Assembly (NCBI GenBank): GCA_017554385.1
Contig: JAFZIL010000059.1
Location: 33,769 to 97,768 of the forward strand
Direction of reading: 5' to 3'
Length of the DNA stretch: 64,000 bases
Source: Prevotella sp.
GTDB lineage: Bacteria; Bacteroidota; Bacteroidia; Bacteroidales; Bacteroidaceae
Shown here: piece after piece, positions 8,381 to 17,229 of the stretch
How positions within the stretch are numbered: the stretch's first letter is position 1
Layout of the letters: every line of letters begins with the position of its first letter
Program-made: the position numbers and the translations under genes
The notes under the pieces: generated by a model
Databases searched by the model: none
What the model was told of the DNA's origin: nothing
The model's input: only the letters and a program-made list of their open reading frames with translations

Positions 8381-10060
8381 ATGTTCATCATCGTCATTGT
8401 CCTGTCTGTCGTAGCTGTTCTCGCCCTGTTTTTCATAGGGCGATGGGCATATTTTCGCGCCTTGCGCATACGAAACCGACTGATGATGGAGCGCGTTTTC
8501 ACGAATATCGGCCACGAACTGCTGACGCCTCTGACCGTCATCTCGGCATCCATCGAAAGGCTGCGCATGGAGCAACCAGGCCATTCGAAGGACTACACGC
8601 TGATGGAACTGAACATAGAGCGCATGGTGAGGCTGCTGCAGCAGATACTCGAGACGAGCAAGTCGCAGACGGGCGAACTGAGGCTGCGCGTTGCCCAAGG
8701 CGACGTGATGGAGTATATAGCCAAGACGGCCCTCTGCATCGAACCTTTCGTAGCCAAGCGGGGGTTGCAGCTGAGCGTCCATTGCAACCCACGGTCGATG
8801 ATGGGATGGATTGACTCTGACAAGCTCGACAAGGTTATCTACAACCTGATGTCGAATGCTGCCAAGTATACCAACAGCCCTGGGCGCGTTGACCTGACCG
8901 CCACCACCAACAAGACCTATGACCACGTGATCATCAAGGTGAGCGATACCGGCATAGGCATTCCGCCTGAGAAGATGAAGCGGCTGTTCCAGCGCTTCTA
9001 TGACGGCGACTACCGCTCGATGAAGACTTTTGGTACGGGGCTCGGCCTCGCCCTGACCCGCGACCTCGTCTATCTGCATGGAGGAACCATCGACTGTGAG
9101 AGCGAAGAGGGCAAGGGCACCACGTTTACCGTTACCCTACCCATCAACAAGGAGGCGTTCTCTTCCGCCCAGATCGACGAGAGCCACCAGCTGGTGTTAA
9201 GCAGTTCGCCTACGACAATACTCGATGTCGAGGAGCTGTTCCCCGCTGCCGACGAAACGCCAAAGAAACAGTCGGCTACCGTCGACTCTACAGACGATGA
9301 GTCCTACAAGATTCTGGTTGTTGAGGACAATGTCGAACTGCTGATGCTCATGCGCACCCTGTTGTGCCAGAAGTACAACGTGTTTACGGCGCATAACGGC
9401 GTCGAGGCGCTGGAGGTCATTGCCCGTCAAGACCTTGACCTGGTTATCTCTGACGTAATGATGCCTGAGATGGATGGTAACGAGCTTACAAGGAAGATCA
9501 AGTCAGACCCTGACATGAGCCACCTGCCCGTCATCCTCCTTACCGCACGTACACAGGAGGAAGACCGCAGGGAATCGATGCTGGTAGGAGCCGACGACTA
9601 TATCACTAAGCCGTTCAAGATTGGCGACCTTCAGCTGCGTATTAATAATATGGTGGAGAACAGGAAGCGCATTCGACGCGACTTCATGTCCCAGCCCTTG
9701 GATGCGCCGCCACCCGTCACCCAGGAAGAAGAGTTCCTCAAGCGTGCCACCGAATGTGTGCAGGCCCACCTTAGCGACAGCGAGTTCGATCGCGACAGCT
9801 TTGCCGTAGAGATGGGGGCGTCCTCTTCCACTTTATATAATAAGTTGCGCGCCATCACAGGTCTTGGCGTCTCGTCCTTCATTCGTGACATTCGCATGAA
9901 AGAAGCCTATCGCATGGCCAGTCAACAACCTGGGCTTAGGGTCAGCGACCTTGCCTATAAGGTAGGGTTCAAGGATCCGAAGTACTTTGCGACGTGTTTC
10001 AAGAAGGAGTTTGGCGTACAGCCAAGCGAGTTTATCGAACAGTTGCAGCAGGCCAATTAA
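8381..10060 (+). CDS. Hybrid two-component system protein (histidine kinase, receiver, AraC-type DNA-binding domain)
   Basis: With ATG 8381 the product is 559 aa. It has one N-terminal membrane helix (MFIIVIVLSVVAVLALFFIG), a HisKA box 'FTNIGHELLTPL' with phospho-acceptor His45, and an HATPase domain with N box 'NLMSNAAKYTNS' and glycine boxes 'DTGIGIPP' and 'GTGLGLAL'. A receiver domain follows at about 308-430 ('VISDVMMPEMDG', acceptor Asp358, 'LTAR', 'KPF'). The C-terminal AraC/XylS helix-turn-helix pair spans about 455-555 ('LRVSDLAYKVGFKDPKYFATCFKKEFG'). Sensing and transcriptional output are thus on one chain. The large periplasmic beta-propeller sensor common in Bacteroidota hybrids is absent, so the signal must be membrane-borne or cytoplasmic. 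Targets are unknown. Confidence 0.93.
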   Translation: MFIIVIVLSVVAVLALFFIGRWAYFRALRIRNRLMMERVFTNIGHELLTPLTVISASIERLRMEQPGHSKDYTLMELNIERMVRLLQQILETSKSQTGELRLRVAQGDVMEYIAKTALCIEPFVAKRGLQLSVHCNPRSMMGWIDSDKLDKVIYNLMSNAAKYTNSPGRVDLTATTNKTYDHVIIKVSDTGIGIPPEKMKRLFQRFYDGDYRSMKTFGTGLGLALTRDLVYLHGGTIDCESEEGKGTTFTVTLPINKEAFSSAQIDESHQLVLSSSPTTILDVEELFPAADETPKKQSATVDSTDDESYKILVVEDNVELLMLMRTLLCQKYNVFTAHNGVEALEVIARQDLDLVISDVMMPEMDGNELTRKIKSDPDMSHLPVILLTARTQEEDRRESMLVGADDYITKPFKIGDLQLRINNMVENRKRIRRDFMSQPLDAPPPVTQEEEFLKRATECVQAHLSDSEFDRDSFAVEMGASSSTLYNKLRAITGLGVSSFIRDIRMKEAYRMASQQPGLRVSDLAYKVGFKDPKYFATCFKKEFGVQPSEFIEQLQQAN

Positions 10061-10083
10061 TTAGTAACACACACTGTTGTCTT

Positions 10084-11004
10084 ATGTGTATGACAAGGAG
10101 AACCTCACTCTCAATCGTCTTTGCCGTATTTGCATCCCTCGTGACGGCTCAGTCAAAGTGGAATCAGCGCTATCAGCAATATATCGACCAGTACAAGGAT
10201 ATTGCGATTGAGCAGATGATGCGTTGGAAGATACCTGCCAGCATCACGCTGGCACAGGGCGTGCTGGAGTCAGGAGCAGGAAGCAGCGAACTGACGCGGA
10301 AGGGTAACAACCATTTCGGAATCAAGTGTCACGGATGGCAGGGGCGAGCCGTCTACCACGACGACGATGCGCGGCAAGAGTGTTTCCGTGCCTACAACTC
10401 GGCCTTCGAGTCCTATGAGGACCATTCGCGCTTCCTGGCATCCGGACAGCGCTACAGGAGCCTTTTCAAGCTGAAGACAACTGACTATCGTGGATGGGCA
10501 AACGGGCTGAAGGCTGCTGGCTATGCCACCAATCCGCGATATGCCCAGCAGCTCATAGACATCATCCAGCTCTACAAGCTCTATGAGTATGACAAGGCGA
10601 AGTCATACGACAAATTTGTTGTTGAGCACTCCAGGGCAGAGTCGTCCTATGCCCAGCCGCTGCATCCTATAAAAATCTATAACAAAAACTACTATATCAT
10701 TGCTCGTCAGGGAGATACGTTCAGAAAGATAGGCGAAGAGATAAACATATCCTATCGTAAGATTGCCCGCTATAATGAGCGTGACAAGAACTCGCCCATC
10801 ACTCCAGGAGAGATTATCTGGCTGAAGAAGAAACAGAAAAAAGCACCCAAGGAGTACAAGGGTCGCCTTCATTTCGTACGCTCTGGCGAGTCGATGTATT
10901 CCATTGCCCAGAAATACGGAATCAGGCTCAAGTCGCTATACAAAATCAACCATCTGAAACCCGATTATGTGCTTTGTATAGGCGATGAGTTGAAATTGAG
11001 GTGA
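10084..11004 (+). CDS. Secreted glucosaminidase-domain protein with two LysM repeats (peptidoglycan hydrolase)
   Basis: ATG 10084 (or 10090) gives about 306 aa with a signal sequence (RTSLSIVFAVFASLVTAQ). The longer open frame would overlap the kinase gene. Residues about 30-175 match the Mannosyl-glycoprotein endo-beta-N-acetylglucosaminidase family: 'PASITLAQGVLESGAGSSEL' carries the catalytic Glu, followed by 'NNHFGIKCHGW' and 'YEDHSRFL'. Two LysM peptidoglycan-binding modules follow, 'YYIIARQGDTFRKIGEEINI' and 'LHFVRSGESMYSIAQKYGI'. It should cleave peptidoglycan glycan strands in the periplasm. It lies 23 nt after the kinase gene but may be unrelated in function. Confidence 0.92.
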   Translation: MCMTRRTSLSIVFAVFASLVTAQSKWNQRYQQYIDQYKDIAIEQMMRWKIPASITLAQGVLESGAGSSELTRKGNNHFGIKCHGWQGRAVYHDDDARQECFRAYNSAFESYEDHSRFLASGQRYRSLFKLKTTDYRGWANGLKAAGYATNPRYAQQLIDIIQLYKLYEYDKAKSYDKFVVEHSRAESSYAQPLHPIKIYNKNYYIIARQGDTFRKIGEEINISYRKIARYNERDKNSPITPGEIIWLKKKQKKAPKEYKGRLHFVRSGESMYSIAQKYGIRLKSLYKINHLKPDYVLCIGDELKLR

Positions 11005-11044
11005 AAAATCGTGGGCTTTTAGCGGTTTTTCCAAAAATAAATCG

Positions 11045-11052
11045 TATATTTG
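11045..11052 (+). promoter_or_regulatory. -7 promoter element of lysS
   Basis: TATATTTG followed by CA fits the Bacteroidota consensus and lies about 50 nt before the lysS ATG at 11103. It probably drives the lysS-gpsA-panE-GH3 run, whose genes overlap or nearly touch. Confidence 0.65.
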
Positions 11053-11102
11053 CACCCAAATAGTGAAATTAACCAAAGTAAAGAAGAACTTTTTTGTCTT
11101 TT

Positions 11103-12890
11103 ATGAACGTACTTGAACTGAGTGAACAAGAGATTCTTCGTCGGCAGTCGCTCGACGAACTGCGCCGCATGGGTATCAATCCCTATCCTGCAGCAGAGTA
11201 TCCCGTAACAGCATGGAGCACAGATATCATCAACGACTTTGTTGACCTGCCCGTCACAGGCAAAGACGAGGATGGCAACGATGTGCGTGAGACGGCCACT
11301 CCTGAAAACAGCCGCATGGTGAGCATAGCCGGTCGAATCATGAGCAAGAGCATCATGGGAAAGGCCGCCTTCGCCAAGTTGCAGGACTCCAAGGGGCGCA
11401 TCCAGGTCTACGTGCAGCGCGACTCCATCTGTCCTGACGAGAATAAGGACCTTTATAATATCGTATTCAAGAAACTCCTTGATTTAGGCGATTTCATCGG
11501 CGTTAAGGGATATGTGTTCCGTACGAAGACGGGCGAAATCAGCGTTCACGTGATGGAAATGACTGTGCTGAGCAAGAGCCTGAAGCCCCTGCCCGTCGTG
11601 AAGACCGATGCCGATGGTAAGGTCTACGATGCCTTTGACGACCCAGAGCTGCGCTATCGCCAGCGCTATGTCGACCTTGTGGTGAATGCCGGCGTGAAGG
11701 ACACATTCCTCAAGCGTGCCACCATCATCCGTACCCTTCGCCGCATTCTCGACGAGGCTGGTTATACGGAGGTCGATACACCTATTTTGCAGAATATAGC
11801 CGGCGGTGCCTCGGCCCGTCCGTTCATCACCCATTTCAATGCGCTGAATCAGGACATGTACATGCGCATCGCCACCGAGCTCTATCTGAAGCGCCTTATC
11901 GTGGGCGGTTTCGAGGGCGTTTACGAGATGGGCAAGAACTTCCGTAACGAGGGAATGGACAAGACCCATAATCCTGAGTTCACCTGCATGGAGCTCTACG
12001 TGAGCTATAAAGACCTGCTGTGGGGTATGACCTTTACGGAGAATATGCTGGAGCAAATCTGTACGGCTGTGAACGGCAAGCCTGAGGTGGAGATTGACGG
12101 AAAAGTCATTTCGTTCAAGGCTCCCTTCCGCCGCCTGCCCATTCTCGATGCCATCAAGGAGAAGACCGGATTCGACTGCGACGGCAAGACGGAAGACGAG
12201 ATTCGCGCCTTCTGCAAGGAAAAGGGTATGGAGGTCGACGAGACAATGGGCAAGGGCAAGCTCATCGACGAGCTCTTCGGCGAGTTCTGTGAAGGAACCT
12301 TTATCCAGCCGACTTTCATCACCGACTATCCTGTAGAGATGTCGCCCCTCACAAAGATGCACCGCTCGAAGCCTGGCCTCACTGAGCGTTTCGAGCTGAT
12401 GGTCAATGGTAAGGAGCTGGCGAACGCCTATTCTGAGCTCAACGACCCCATCGACCAGGAGGAGCGCTTCAAGGAGCAGATGCGACTGGCTGCTAAGGGC
12501 GACGACGAGGCTATGATTATCGATCAGGACTTCCTCCGCGCCCTGCAATATGGTATGCCTCCCACCTTTGGCATCGGCATCGGCATCGACCGACTGGTAA
12601 TGGTGCTCACGGGTAAGTTCGCCATCGGCGAGGTGATGCTCTTCCCGCAGATGAAGCCGGAGAAGAAGGCACCACAGAGCAGCATACAGGAGTGGGCCAC
12701 TATTGGCGTACAGGAGGATTGGGTTTACGTGCTGCGCAAGGCAGGCTTCTACCTTATCCAGGACATCCGCGATGAAAAGGCCCAGGGACTTCAGCAGAAA
12801 ATCGGTGAAATCGTGAAAAAATTCAAGCTTGACCTGCAGAAACCCAGCGTGGATGAGGTGCAGGGATGGATTGACAAAGCAACAGAGTAA
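11103..12890 (+). CDS. lysS: Lysyl-tRNA synthetase, class II
   Basis: The 595-aa enzyme charges tRNA-Lys. I chose ATG 11103 (MNVLELSEQEILRRQSL) over a TTG three codons earlier because this N-terminus is the usual Bacteroidota one. It shows an OB-fold anticodon-binding domain (about 60-180) and the class II catalytic core. Motif 2 appears around 'YEMGKNFRNEGMDKTHNPEFTCMELY' and motif 3 in 'GIGIGIDRLVMVLTG'. Length is in the range for Bacteroidota LysS, which have a C-terminal extension of about 90 residues after the core, seen here after 'FPQMKPEKK'. It overlaps gpsA by 1 nt (TAATG). Confidence 0.98.
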   Translation: MNVLELSEQEILRRQSLDELRRMGINPYPAAEYPVTAWSTDIINDFVDLPVTGKDEDGNDVRETATPENSRMVSIAGRIMSKSIMGKAAFAKLQDSKGRIQVYVQRDSICPDENKDLYNIVFKKLLDLGDFIGVKGYVFRTKTGEISVHVMEMTVLSKSLKPLPVVKTDADGKVYDAFDDPELRYRQRYVDLVVNAGVKDTFLKRATIIRTLRRILDEAGYTEVDTPILQNIAGGASARPFITHFNALNQDMYMRIATELYLKRLIVGGFEGVYEMGKNFRNEGMDKTHNPEFTCMELYVSYKDLLWGMTFTENMLEQICTAVNGKPEVEIDGKVISFKAPFRRLPILDAIKEKTGFDCDGKTEDEIRAFCKEKGMEVDETMGKGKLIDELFGEFCEGTFIQPTFITDYPVEMSPLTKMHRSKPGLTERFELMVNGKELANAYSELNDPIDQEERFKEQMRLAAKGDDEAMIIDQDFLRALQYGMPPTFGIGIGIDRLVMVLTGKFAIGEVMLFPQMKPEKKAPQSSIQEWATIGVQEDWVYVLRKAGFYLIQDIRDEKAQGLQQKIGEIVKKFKLDLQKPSVDEVQGWIDKATE

Positions 12891-13879
12891 TGTGCGGTAG
12901 AATTGCCATCATTGGTGGCGGATCATGGGCGACAGCCATTGCCAAGATTGTGGTGCAGCATACGCATCACATGGGTTGGTATATGCGGCGCGACGACCAG
13001 ATCGAGGAGTTCCGTCGGCTGGGGCATAATCCGACTTATCTGACAAGCGTCCATTTCAATCTCGACGAGATACATTTCGAGAGCGACCTCAACCGTATCG
13101 TGCAGCTTTACGATACGCTGGTGTTTGTCATCCCGTCGCCCTACCTGAAGAATCACCTGCGCAAACTAAAGACACGACTGAAAGAGAAATTCATCATCAC
13201 TGCCATCAAGGGCATTGTTCCTGACGACAACCTCGTTTGTTCTGAGTATTTCCACGAAGTGTTCGATGTGCCCTATCACAACCTTGCGTGTCTTGGCGGC
13301 CCCTCGCATGCCGAGGAAGTGGCGCTGGAGCGCCTGAGCTATCTTACGGTAGGCTGCGCTGATCAGGAGAAGGCACAGGCCTTTGCTTCTGTGCTTACAA
13401 GCCAGTATATCAAGACCAAGACCTCGACCGATGTCATTGGCATTGAGTTCTCCTCAGTGCTGAAGAATGTATATGCCATTGCTGCAGGCATCTGCAACGG
13501 ATTGAAGTTTGGCGACAATTTCCAGGCTGTGCTCATGTCGAACGCCGTACAGGAGATGGAGCGTTTCCTGCAAACCATCCATCCCATTGAGCGAAACATC
13601 GGCGACTCTGTCTATCTGGGCGATCTGCTCGTTACGGGCTATTCCAATTTCTCACGCAACCGTGTCTTCGGCACGATGATAGGCAAGGGCTATTCGGTGA
13701 AATCGGCACAAATGGAGATGGAGATGATAGCCGAAGGCTATTTCGGCACGAAGTGCATGAAGGAAATCAATCGCCATTACCACGTGAACATGCCCATACT
13801 CGATGCAGTATATAATATTTTGTATGAGCGCATCTCGCCGCAGGTAGAGATTAAGTTGCTCACCGACTCGTTCAGATGA
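12890..13879 (+). CDS. gpsA: Glycerol-3-phosphate dehydrogenase [NAD(P)+]
   Basis: The 329-aa enzyme reduces dihydroxyacetone phosphate to sn-glycerol 3-phosphate for phospholipid synthesis. It has the Rossmann loop 'IGGGSWATAIAKIV', 'FVIPSPYL', 'KGI' within 'TAIKGIVPDDN', the catalytic-region 'GIEFSSVLKNVYAIAAGICNGLKFGDN' with the conserved Lys, and 'SRNRVFG'. The start is unusual in having Cys2 (MCGRIAIIGGG). Its ATG overlaps the lysS stop by 1 nt and its stop overlaps panE by 4 nt, which indicates translational coupling. Confidence 0.97.
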   Translation: MCGRIAIIGGGSWATAIAKIVVQHTHHMGWYMRRDDQIEEFRRLGHNPTYLTSVHFNLDEIHFESDLNRIVQLYDTLVFVIPSPYLKNHLRKLKTRLKEKFIITAIKGIVPDDNLVCSEYFHEVFDVPYHNLACLGGPSHAEEVALERLSYLTVGCADQEKAQAFASVLTSQYIKTKTSTDVIGIEFSSVLKNVYAIAAGICNGLKFGDNFQAVLMSNAVQEMERFLQTIHPIERNIGDSVYLGDLLVTGYSNFSRNRVFGTMIGKGYSVKSAQMEMEMIAEGYFGTKCMKEINRHYHVNMPILDAVYNILYERISPQVEIKLLTDSFR

Positions 13880-14796
13880 AATACGCAGTTATAGGAACAG
13901 GAGCCATCGGAGGCTACTATGGTGCAAAGTTGGCACATAACGGACAAGAGGTGCACTTCTTGCTACATCGTGATTTTGATTATGTACGCGAACACGGTTT
14001 GCAGGTTGACTCCTGTAACGGTTCCTTCCATCTTGACCATCCCAACGTCTATAGGCAAACTGCTGAAATGCCTCCATCTGATGTGGTGCTTGTTTGCCTG
14101 AAGTCCATCAACAACCACTTGCTACGCGAGCTACTTCCCCCGTTACTTCACGAAAACAGCATTGTCGTTCTTATCCAGAATGGTATTGGCGTTGAGCAGG
14201 ATGTGCAGCAGTATTTTCCTGATGTTCAGCTTGTTGCAGGGTTGGCGTTCATCTGTTCCGCGAAAACAGAGCCAGGTGTTGTCAACCATCAATGTTATGG
14301 CCAGATAAACTTTGGCAACTACTCCTGTAGAAACGAGGCTCAGCTTCGTCGACTAACTGAGGAGTTCAACGATGCTGGCGTGAAAGCAGGCTTAGTCGAC
14401 TACCAGGAGGCCAGATGGAAGAAGGCTGTATGGAACATGCCTTTCAATGGTATGACCGTCGCCCTTCATACCCAGACGGATCATCTCCTGAATCATCCCT
14501 CCACCCGTCAGCTTATCCGTGAGCAGATGCTTGAGGTCATCACGACGGCACAGTTCCTGGGTGTGGAGAATATCGATGAGTCGTTTGCCGACAAGATGAT
14601 TCAGATGACTGATGAAATGGTGCCTTATTCACCCTCAATGCGTCTCGATTACGATTTCCGCCGCCCAATGGAAATCGATTATCTATATACCCGTCCCTTA
14701 CAGATTGCCCGTGAGGCAGGACATCCTATGCCGAAGCTCGAAATGCTGGAAGCAGAGCTTCGATTCCTGGAAGCCGAACAACTAAAAACCAAATAG
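13876..14796 (+). CDS. panE: 2-dehydropantoate 2-reductase family protein
   Basis: The 306-aa protein has an N-terminal NADPH-binding loop 'VIGTGAIGGYYGAKLAHNG', 'VLVCLKSINNH', and 'IVVLIQNGIGVEQ' containing the conserved Asn-Gly. The ApbA/PanE C-terminal domain has 'RWKKAVWNMPFNGMTVAL', where the Lys matches the catalytic residue. The family reduces ketopantoate to pantoate in pantothenate/CoA synthesis. Paralogues act on other 2-oxo acids, so the exact substrate is probable rather than certain. The gene starts inside the gpsA stop (ATGA). Confidence 0.88.
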   Translation: MKYAVIGTGAIGGYYGAKLAHNGQEVHFLLHRDFDYVREHGLQVDSCNGSFHLDHPNVYRQTAEMPPSDVVLVCLKSINNHLLRELLPPLLHENSIVVLIQNGIGVEQDVQQYFPDVQLVAGLAFICSAKTEPGVVNHQCYGQINFGNYSCRNEAQLRRLTEEFNDAGVKAGLVDYQEARWKKAVWNMPFNGMTVALHTQTDHLLNHPSTRQLIREQMLEVITTAQFLGVENIDESFADKMIQMTDEMVPYSPSMRLDYDFRRPMEIDYLYTRPLQIAREAGHPMPKLEMLEAELRFLEAEQLKTK

Positions 14797-14798
14797 TA

Positions 14799-17063
14799 AT
14801 GAGAAAAACCATCGTCTCTGCATTGTTGATGCTGTTGACTTCTGGCGCTTATGCCCAAGTCTATTTAGATCCGCAGGCTCCTATCGAGGAGAGAGTGAAG
14901 GATGCGCTGAGCCGCATGACCGTTCAGGAGAAGATAAAAATCCTGCATGCGCAGAGCAAGTTCACCTCGGCAGGCGTTCCCCGTCTGGGTATTCGCCAGC
15001 TGAACATGGATGATGGACCTCACGGCGTACGCGAGGAGCTCGAGTGGAACACGTGGAATCCTGCACGATGGACAAACGACTATTGTGTGGCTTTCCCGTC
15101 GCTCACCTGTCTTGCTGCCACGTGGAATCGTGACCTTTCTGCTCTTTATGGAAACTCTATTAGCGAGGAGTTTGCCTTTCGTGGGAAGGACATCCTGCTT
15201 GGCCCTGGTGTCAACATCCAGCGCACTCCGCTCAATGGGCGTGCTTTCGAATATATGGGCGAAGACCCTTATCTGGCTGGCGAGATGGCTGTGCCCTATA
15301 TCCAAGCTGTTCAGCGTAATGGAGTGGCCTGTTGCTTGAAGCATTTCGTACTCAACGACCAGGAAATCGACCGCTTCTCTGTGAATGTGAACGTGAGCGA
15401 GCGTGCCCTGCGCGAGATTTACCTCTATCCTTTCGAGCAAGCCGTGAAGCGGGCAAACGTCTGGACAATCATGGGTTCCTATAACCTTTGGAAGGGTGAC
15501 CATTGCTGCCACAACGATGAGCTGCTCAACGGCATCCTGAAGAAAGAGTGGCAATGGGACGGTGCGCTTGTCAGCGACTGGGGTGGAACTACCAACACCA
15601 TGCAGGCCGTCTATGGAGGTCTCGATATAGAGATGGGAACGTTTACCGATGGCAAACTGAAGGAGAGTGAATTCACCTACGATGATTATTACCTTGCGCG
15701 TCCCTTTGAACAGCTCATTAACGAGGGGAAGGTTCCCATGTCGGTGCTCGACGAGAAGGCAGGGCGCGTGCTTCGCACCATCTTCCGCTCAGCCATGAAT
15801 CCGAAGAAGGTCATCGGCTCTATGTGCAGCGAGGCCCATTACGATGCCTGCCGTCAGATTGCCGAGGAGGGCATTGTGTTGCTGCGCAATGAGAAATGCG
15901 GAATGAGCAATGCTCAATCAGCTGCCCCGCTGTTGCCTCTCGACCTTACGAAATACCAGCGAATCCTTGTCGTGGGCGAGAATGCTACGCGCTCGCTGAC
16001 CCAGGGTGGTGGTTCCTCAGAGTTGAAAACCCTTCGCGACATATCGCCCCTCGACGGCTTGCGCAGCCAATTGTCAACAGGTAATTCCCAACCTTCTGTC
16101 GACTATGCTCAGGGCTACTACTCCGGCCGTGCTATGTACGACCACGTCGACAAGCTCGACCCAGCCCGTCAGGAGGCATTGAAGCAGGAAGCTTTGGAGA
16201 AAGCACGTGAGGCCGACCTCGTCATCTTCATAGGAGGAATGAACAAGAACACCCGTCAGGATTGTGAGAACAGCGACCGTGAGGGCTACGATCTCTCTTT
16301 CGGACAGAACGAGCTGATTGCTGCGCTTGCTGCCATCCAGCCACGTCTGGTTGTCGTCACCTTTGGTGGCAATCCCTATGCGATGCCTTGGTTGCAGCAG
16401 GTGCCTGCCGTTGTCCACTGCTGGTATCTCGGCAGCGAGTCGGGTAGGGCATTGGCTAATATTCTCACAGGTCAGGTATGTCCCAGCGGCAAGCTCCCCG
16501 TCACCTTTGCCAAGCGTTACGAAGACTATCCCTATGTGCGCTTTGGCGAAGAGGCATATCCAGGACTAAAGGGTGTAGATGCTCCCAAAAACAGTGCAGG
16601 AGAGGTGCCCCGTCGTCAGGTCTATTATAAGGAGGATGTGTTTGTGGGTTATCGCGGTTTCGACAAGAACAAGACCAAAGCCTTGTTCCCCTTCGGCTTC
16701 GGTCTTAGCTATACCACGTTCGGTTACGACAAGCTGAATGTTCAGGCAACTGATAACCGTCTCGAGGTTGAGGTGACAGTTCGTAATACTGGTAGCGTAG
16801 CCGGCAAGGAGACCGTTCAGCTCTACGTGTCGTCTCCGAAGAACAAGCAGATAGAGAAGCCTGTGAAGGAGCTGAAGTCGTTTGCCAAGAGCCGACTGTT
16901 GCAGCCAGGTGAGAGCCAGACGCTGAAGATGGTGGTTCCTGTCGCCAGCCTTGCTTCTTGGAACGAGGCCGTCCATCAGTGGCAGAACGACTCGGGCACT
17001 TATCTCATTCAGGTTGGTGCCAGTAGTGCCGATATCAAGCTGAAGCAGTCGGTCAAGTTATAG
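14799..17063 (+). CDS. Glycoside hydrolase family 3 beta-glucosidase-like enzyme, secreted
   Basis: The 754-aa protein has a signal peptide (MRKTIVSALLMLLTSGAYAQ). The GH3 N-terminal barrel contains 'LNMDDGPHGVREE', 'LLGPGVNIQRTPLNGRAFEYMGEDP' and 'CLKHFVLNDQE'. The nucleophile Asp260 sits in 'LVSDWGGT'. The GH3 C-terminal alpha/beta sandwich follows, and then a fibronectin type III-like domain ('LEVEVTVRNTGSVAGKETVQLYV'). Enzymes of this layout remove terminal beta-linked glucose or xylose from oligosaccharides in the periplasm. It starts 2 nt after panE but may have an unrelated role; no SusC/SusD genes are near. Exact substrate is unknown. Confidence 0.94.
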   Translation: MRKTIVSALLMLLTSGAYAQVYLDPQAPIEERVKDALSRMTVQEKIKILHAQSKFTSAGVPRLGIRQLNMDDGPHGVREELEWNTWNPARWTNDYCVAFPSLTCLAATWNRDLSALYGNSISEEFAFRGKDILLGPGVNIQRTPLNGRAFEYMGEDPYLAGEMAVPYIQAVQRNGVACCLKHFVLNDQEIDRFSVNVNVSERALREIYLYPFEQAVKRANVWTIMGSYNLWKGDHCCHNDELLNGILKKEWQWDGALVSDWGGTTNTMQAVYGGLDIEMGTFTDGKLKESEFTYDDYYLARPFEQLINEGKVPMSVLDEKAGRVLRTIFRSAMNPKKVIGSMCSEAHYDACRQIAEEGIVLLRNEKCGMSNAQSAAPLLPLDLTKYQRILVVGENATRSLTQGGGSSELKTLRDISPLDGLRSQLSTGNSQPSVDYAQGYYSGRAMYDHVDKLDPARQEALKQEALEKAREADLVIFIGGMNKNTRQDCENSDREGYDLSFGQNELIAALAAIQPRLVVVTFGGNPYAMPWLQQVPAVVHCWYLGSESGRALANILTGQVCPSGKLPVTFAKRYEDYPYVRFGEEAYPGLKGVDAPKNSAGEVPRRQVYYKEDVFVGYRGFDKNKTKALFPFGFGLSYTTFGYDKLNVQATDNRLEVEVTVRNTGSVAGKETVQLYVSSPKNKQIEKPVKELKSFAKSRLLQPGESQTLKMVVPVASLASWNEAVHQWQNDSGTYLIQVGASSADIKLKQSVKL

Positions 17064-17213
17064 TGAGCCGCCTGCTTGCAGGTAGTAGTAGGCCAGAGCC
17101 AGCACGATGAGCATGATGATGAATATCACGCTTTTGATCAGGCAGCTGGCAATCTTCTTGACGACAATCACGCCAATGATAATGGCGGCGATGACTAACA
17201 GGTAGTATTCCAT
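17058..17213 (-). CDS. Small two-helix membrane protein (51 aa)
   Basis: A 51-codon ORF on the minus strand starts MEYYLLVIAAIIIGVIVVKK and ends YYYLQAGGSL. Two hydrophobic stretches, about residues 4-18 and 28-45, flank a short basic turn (VVKKIASCLIKS), so it should be a hairpin inner-membrane protein. It begins 16 nt after the pseudouridine synthase stop on the same strand, which suggests co-transcription. Its last codon and stop overlap the convergent GH3 gene end by 3 nt. No family recognised. Confidence 0.72.
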   Translation of the reverse strand: MEYYLLVIAAIIIGVIVVKKIASCLIKSVIFIIMLIVLALAYYYLQAGGSL

Positions 17214-17229
17214 ATCTTCGTTGTATTCT

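Noticed and set aside
11484-12548. 354-codon minus-strand frame inside lysS
   Set aside because: It lies antisense to an essential, clearly recognised gene.
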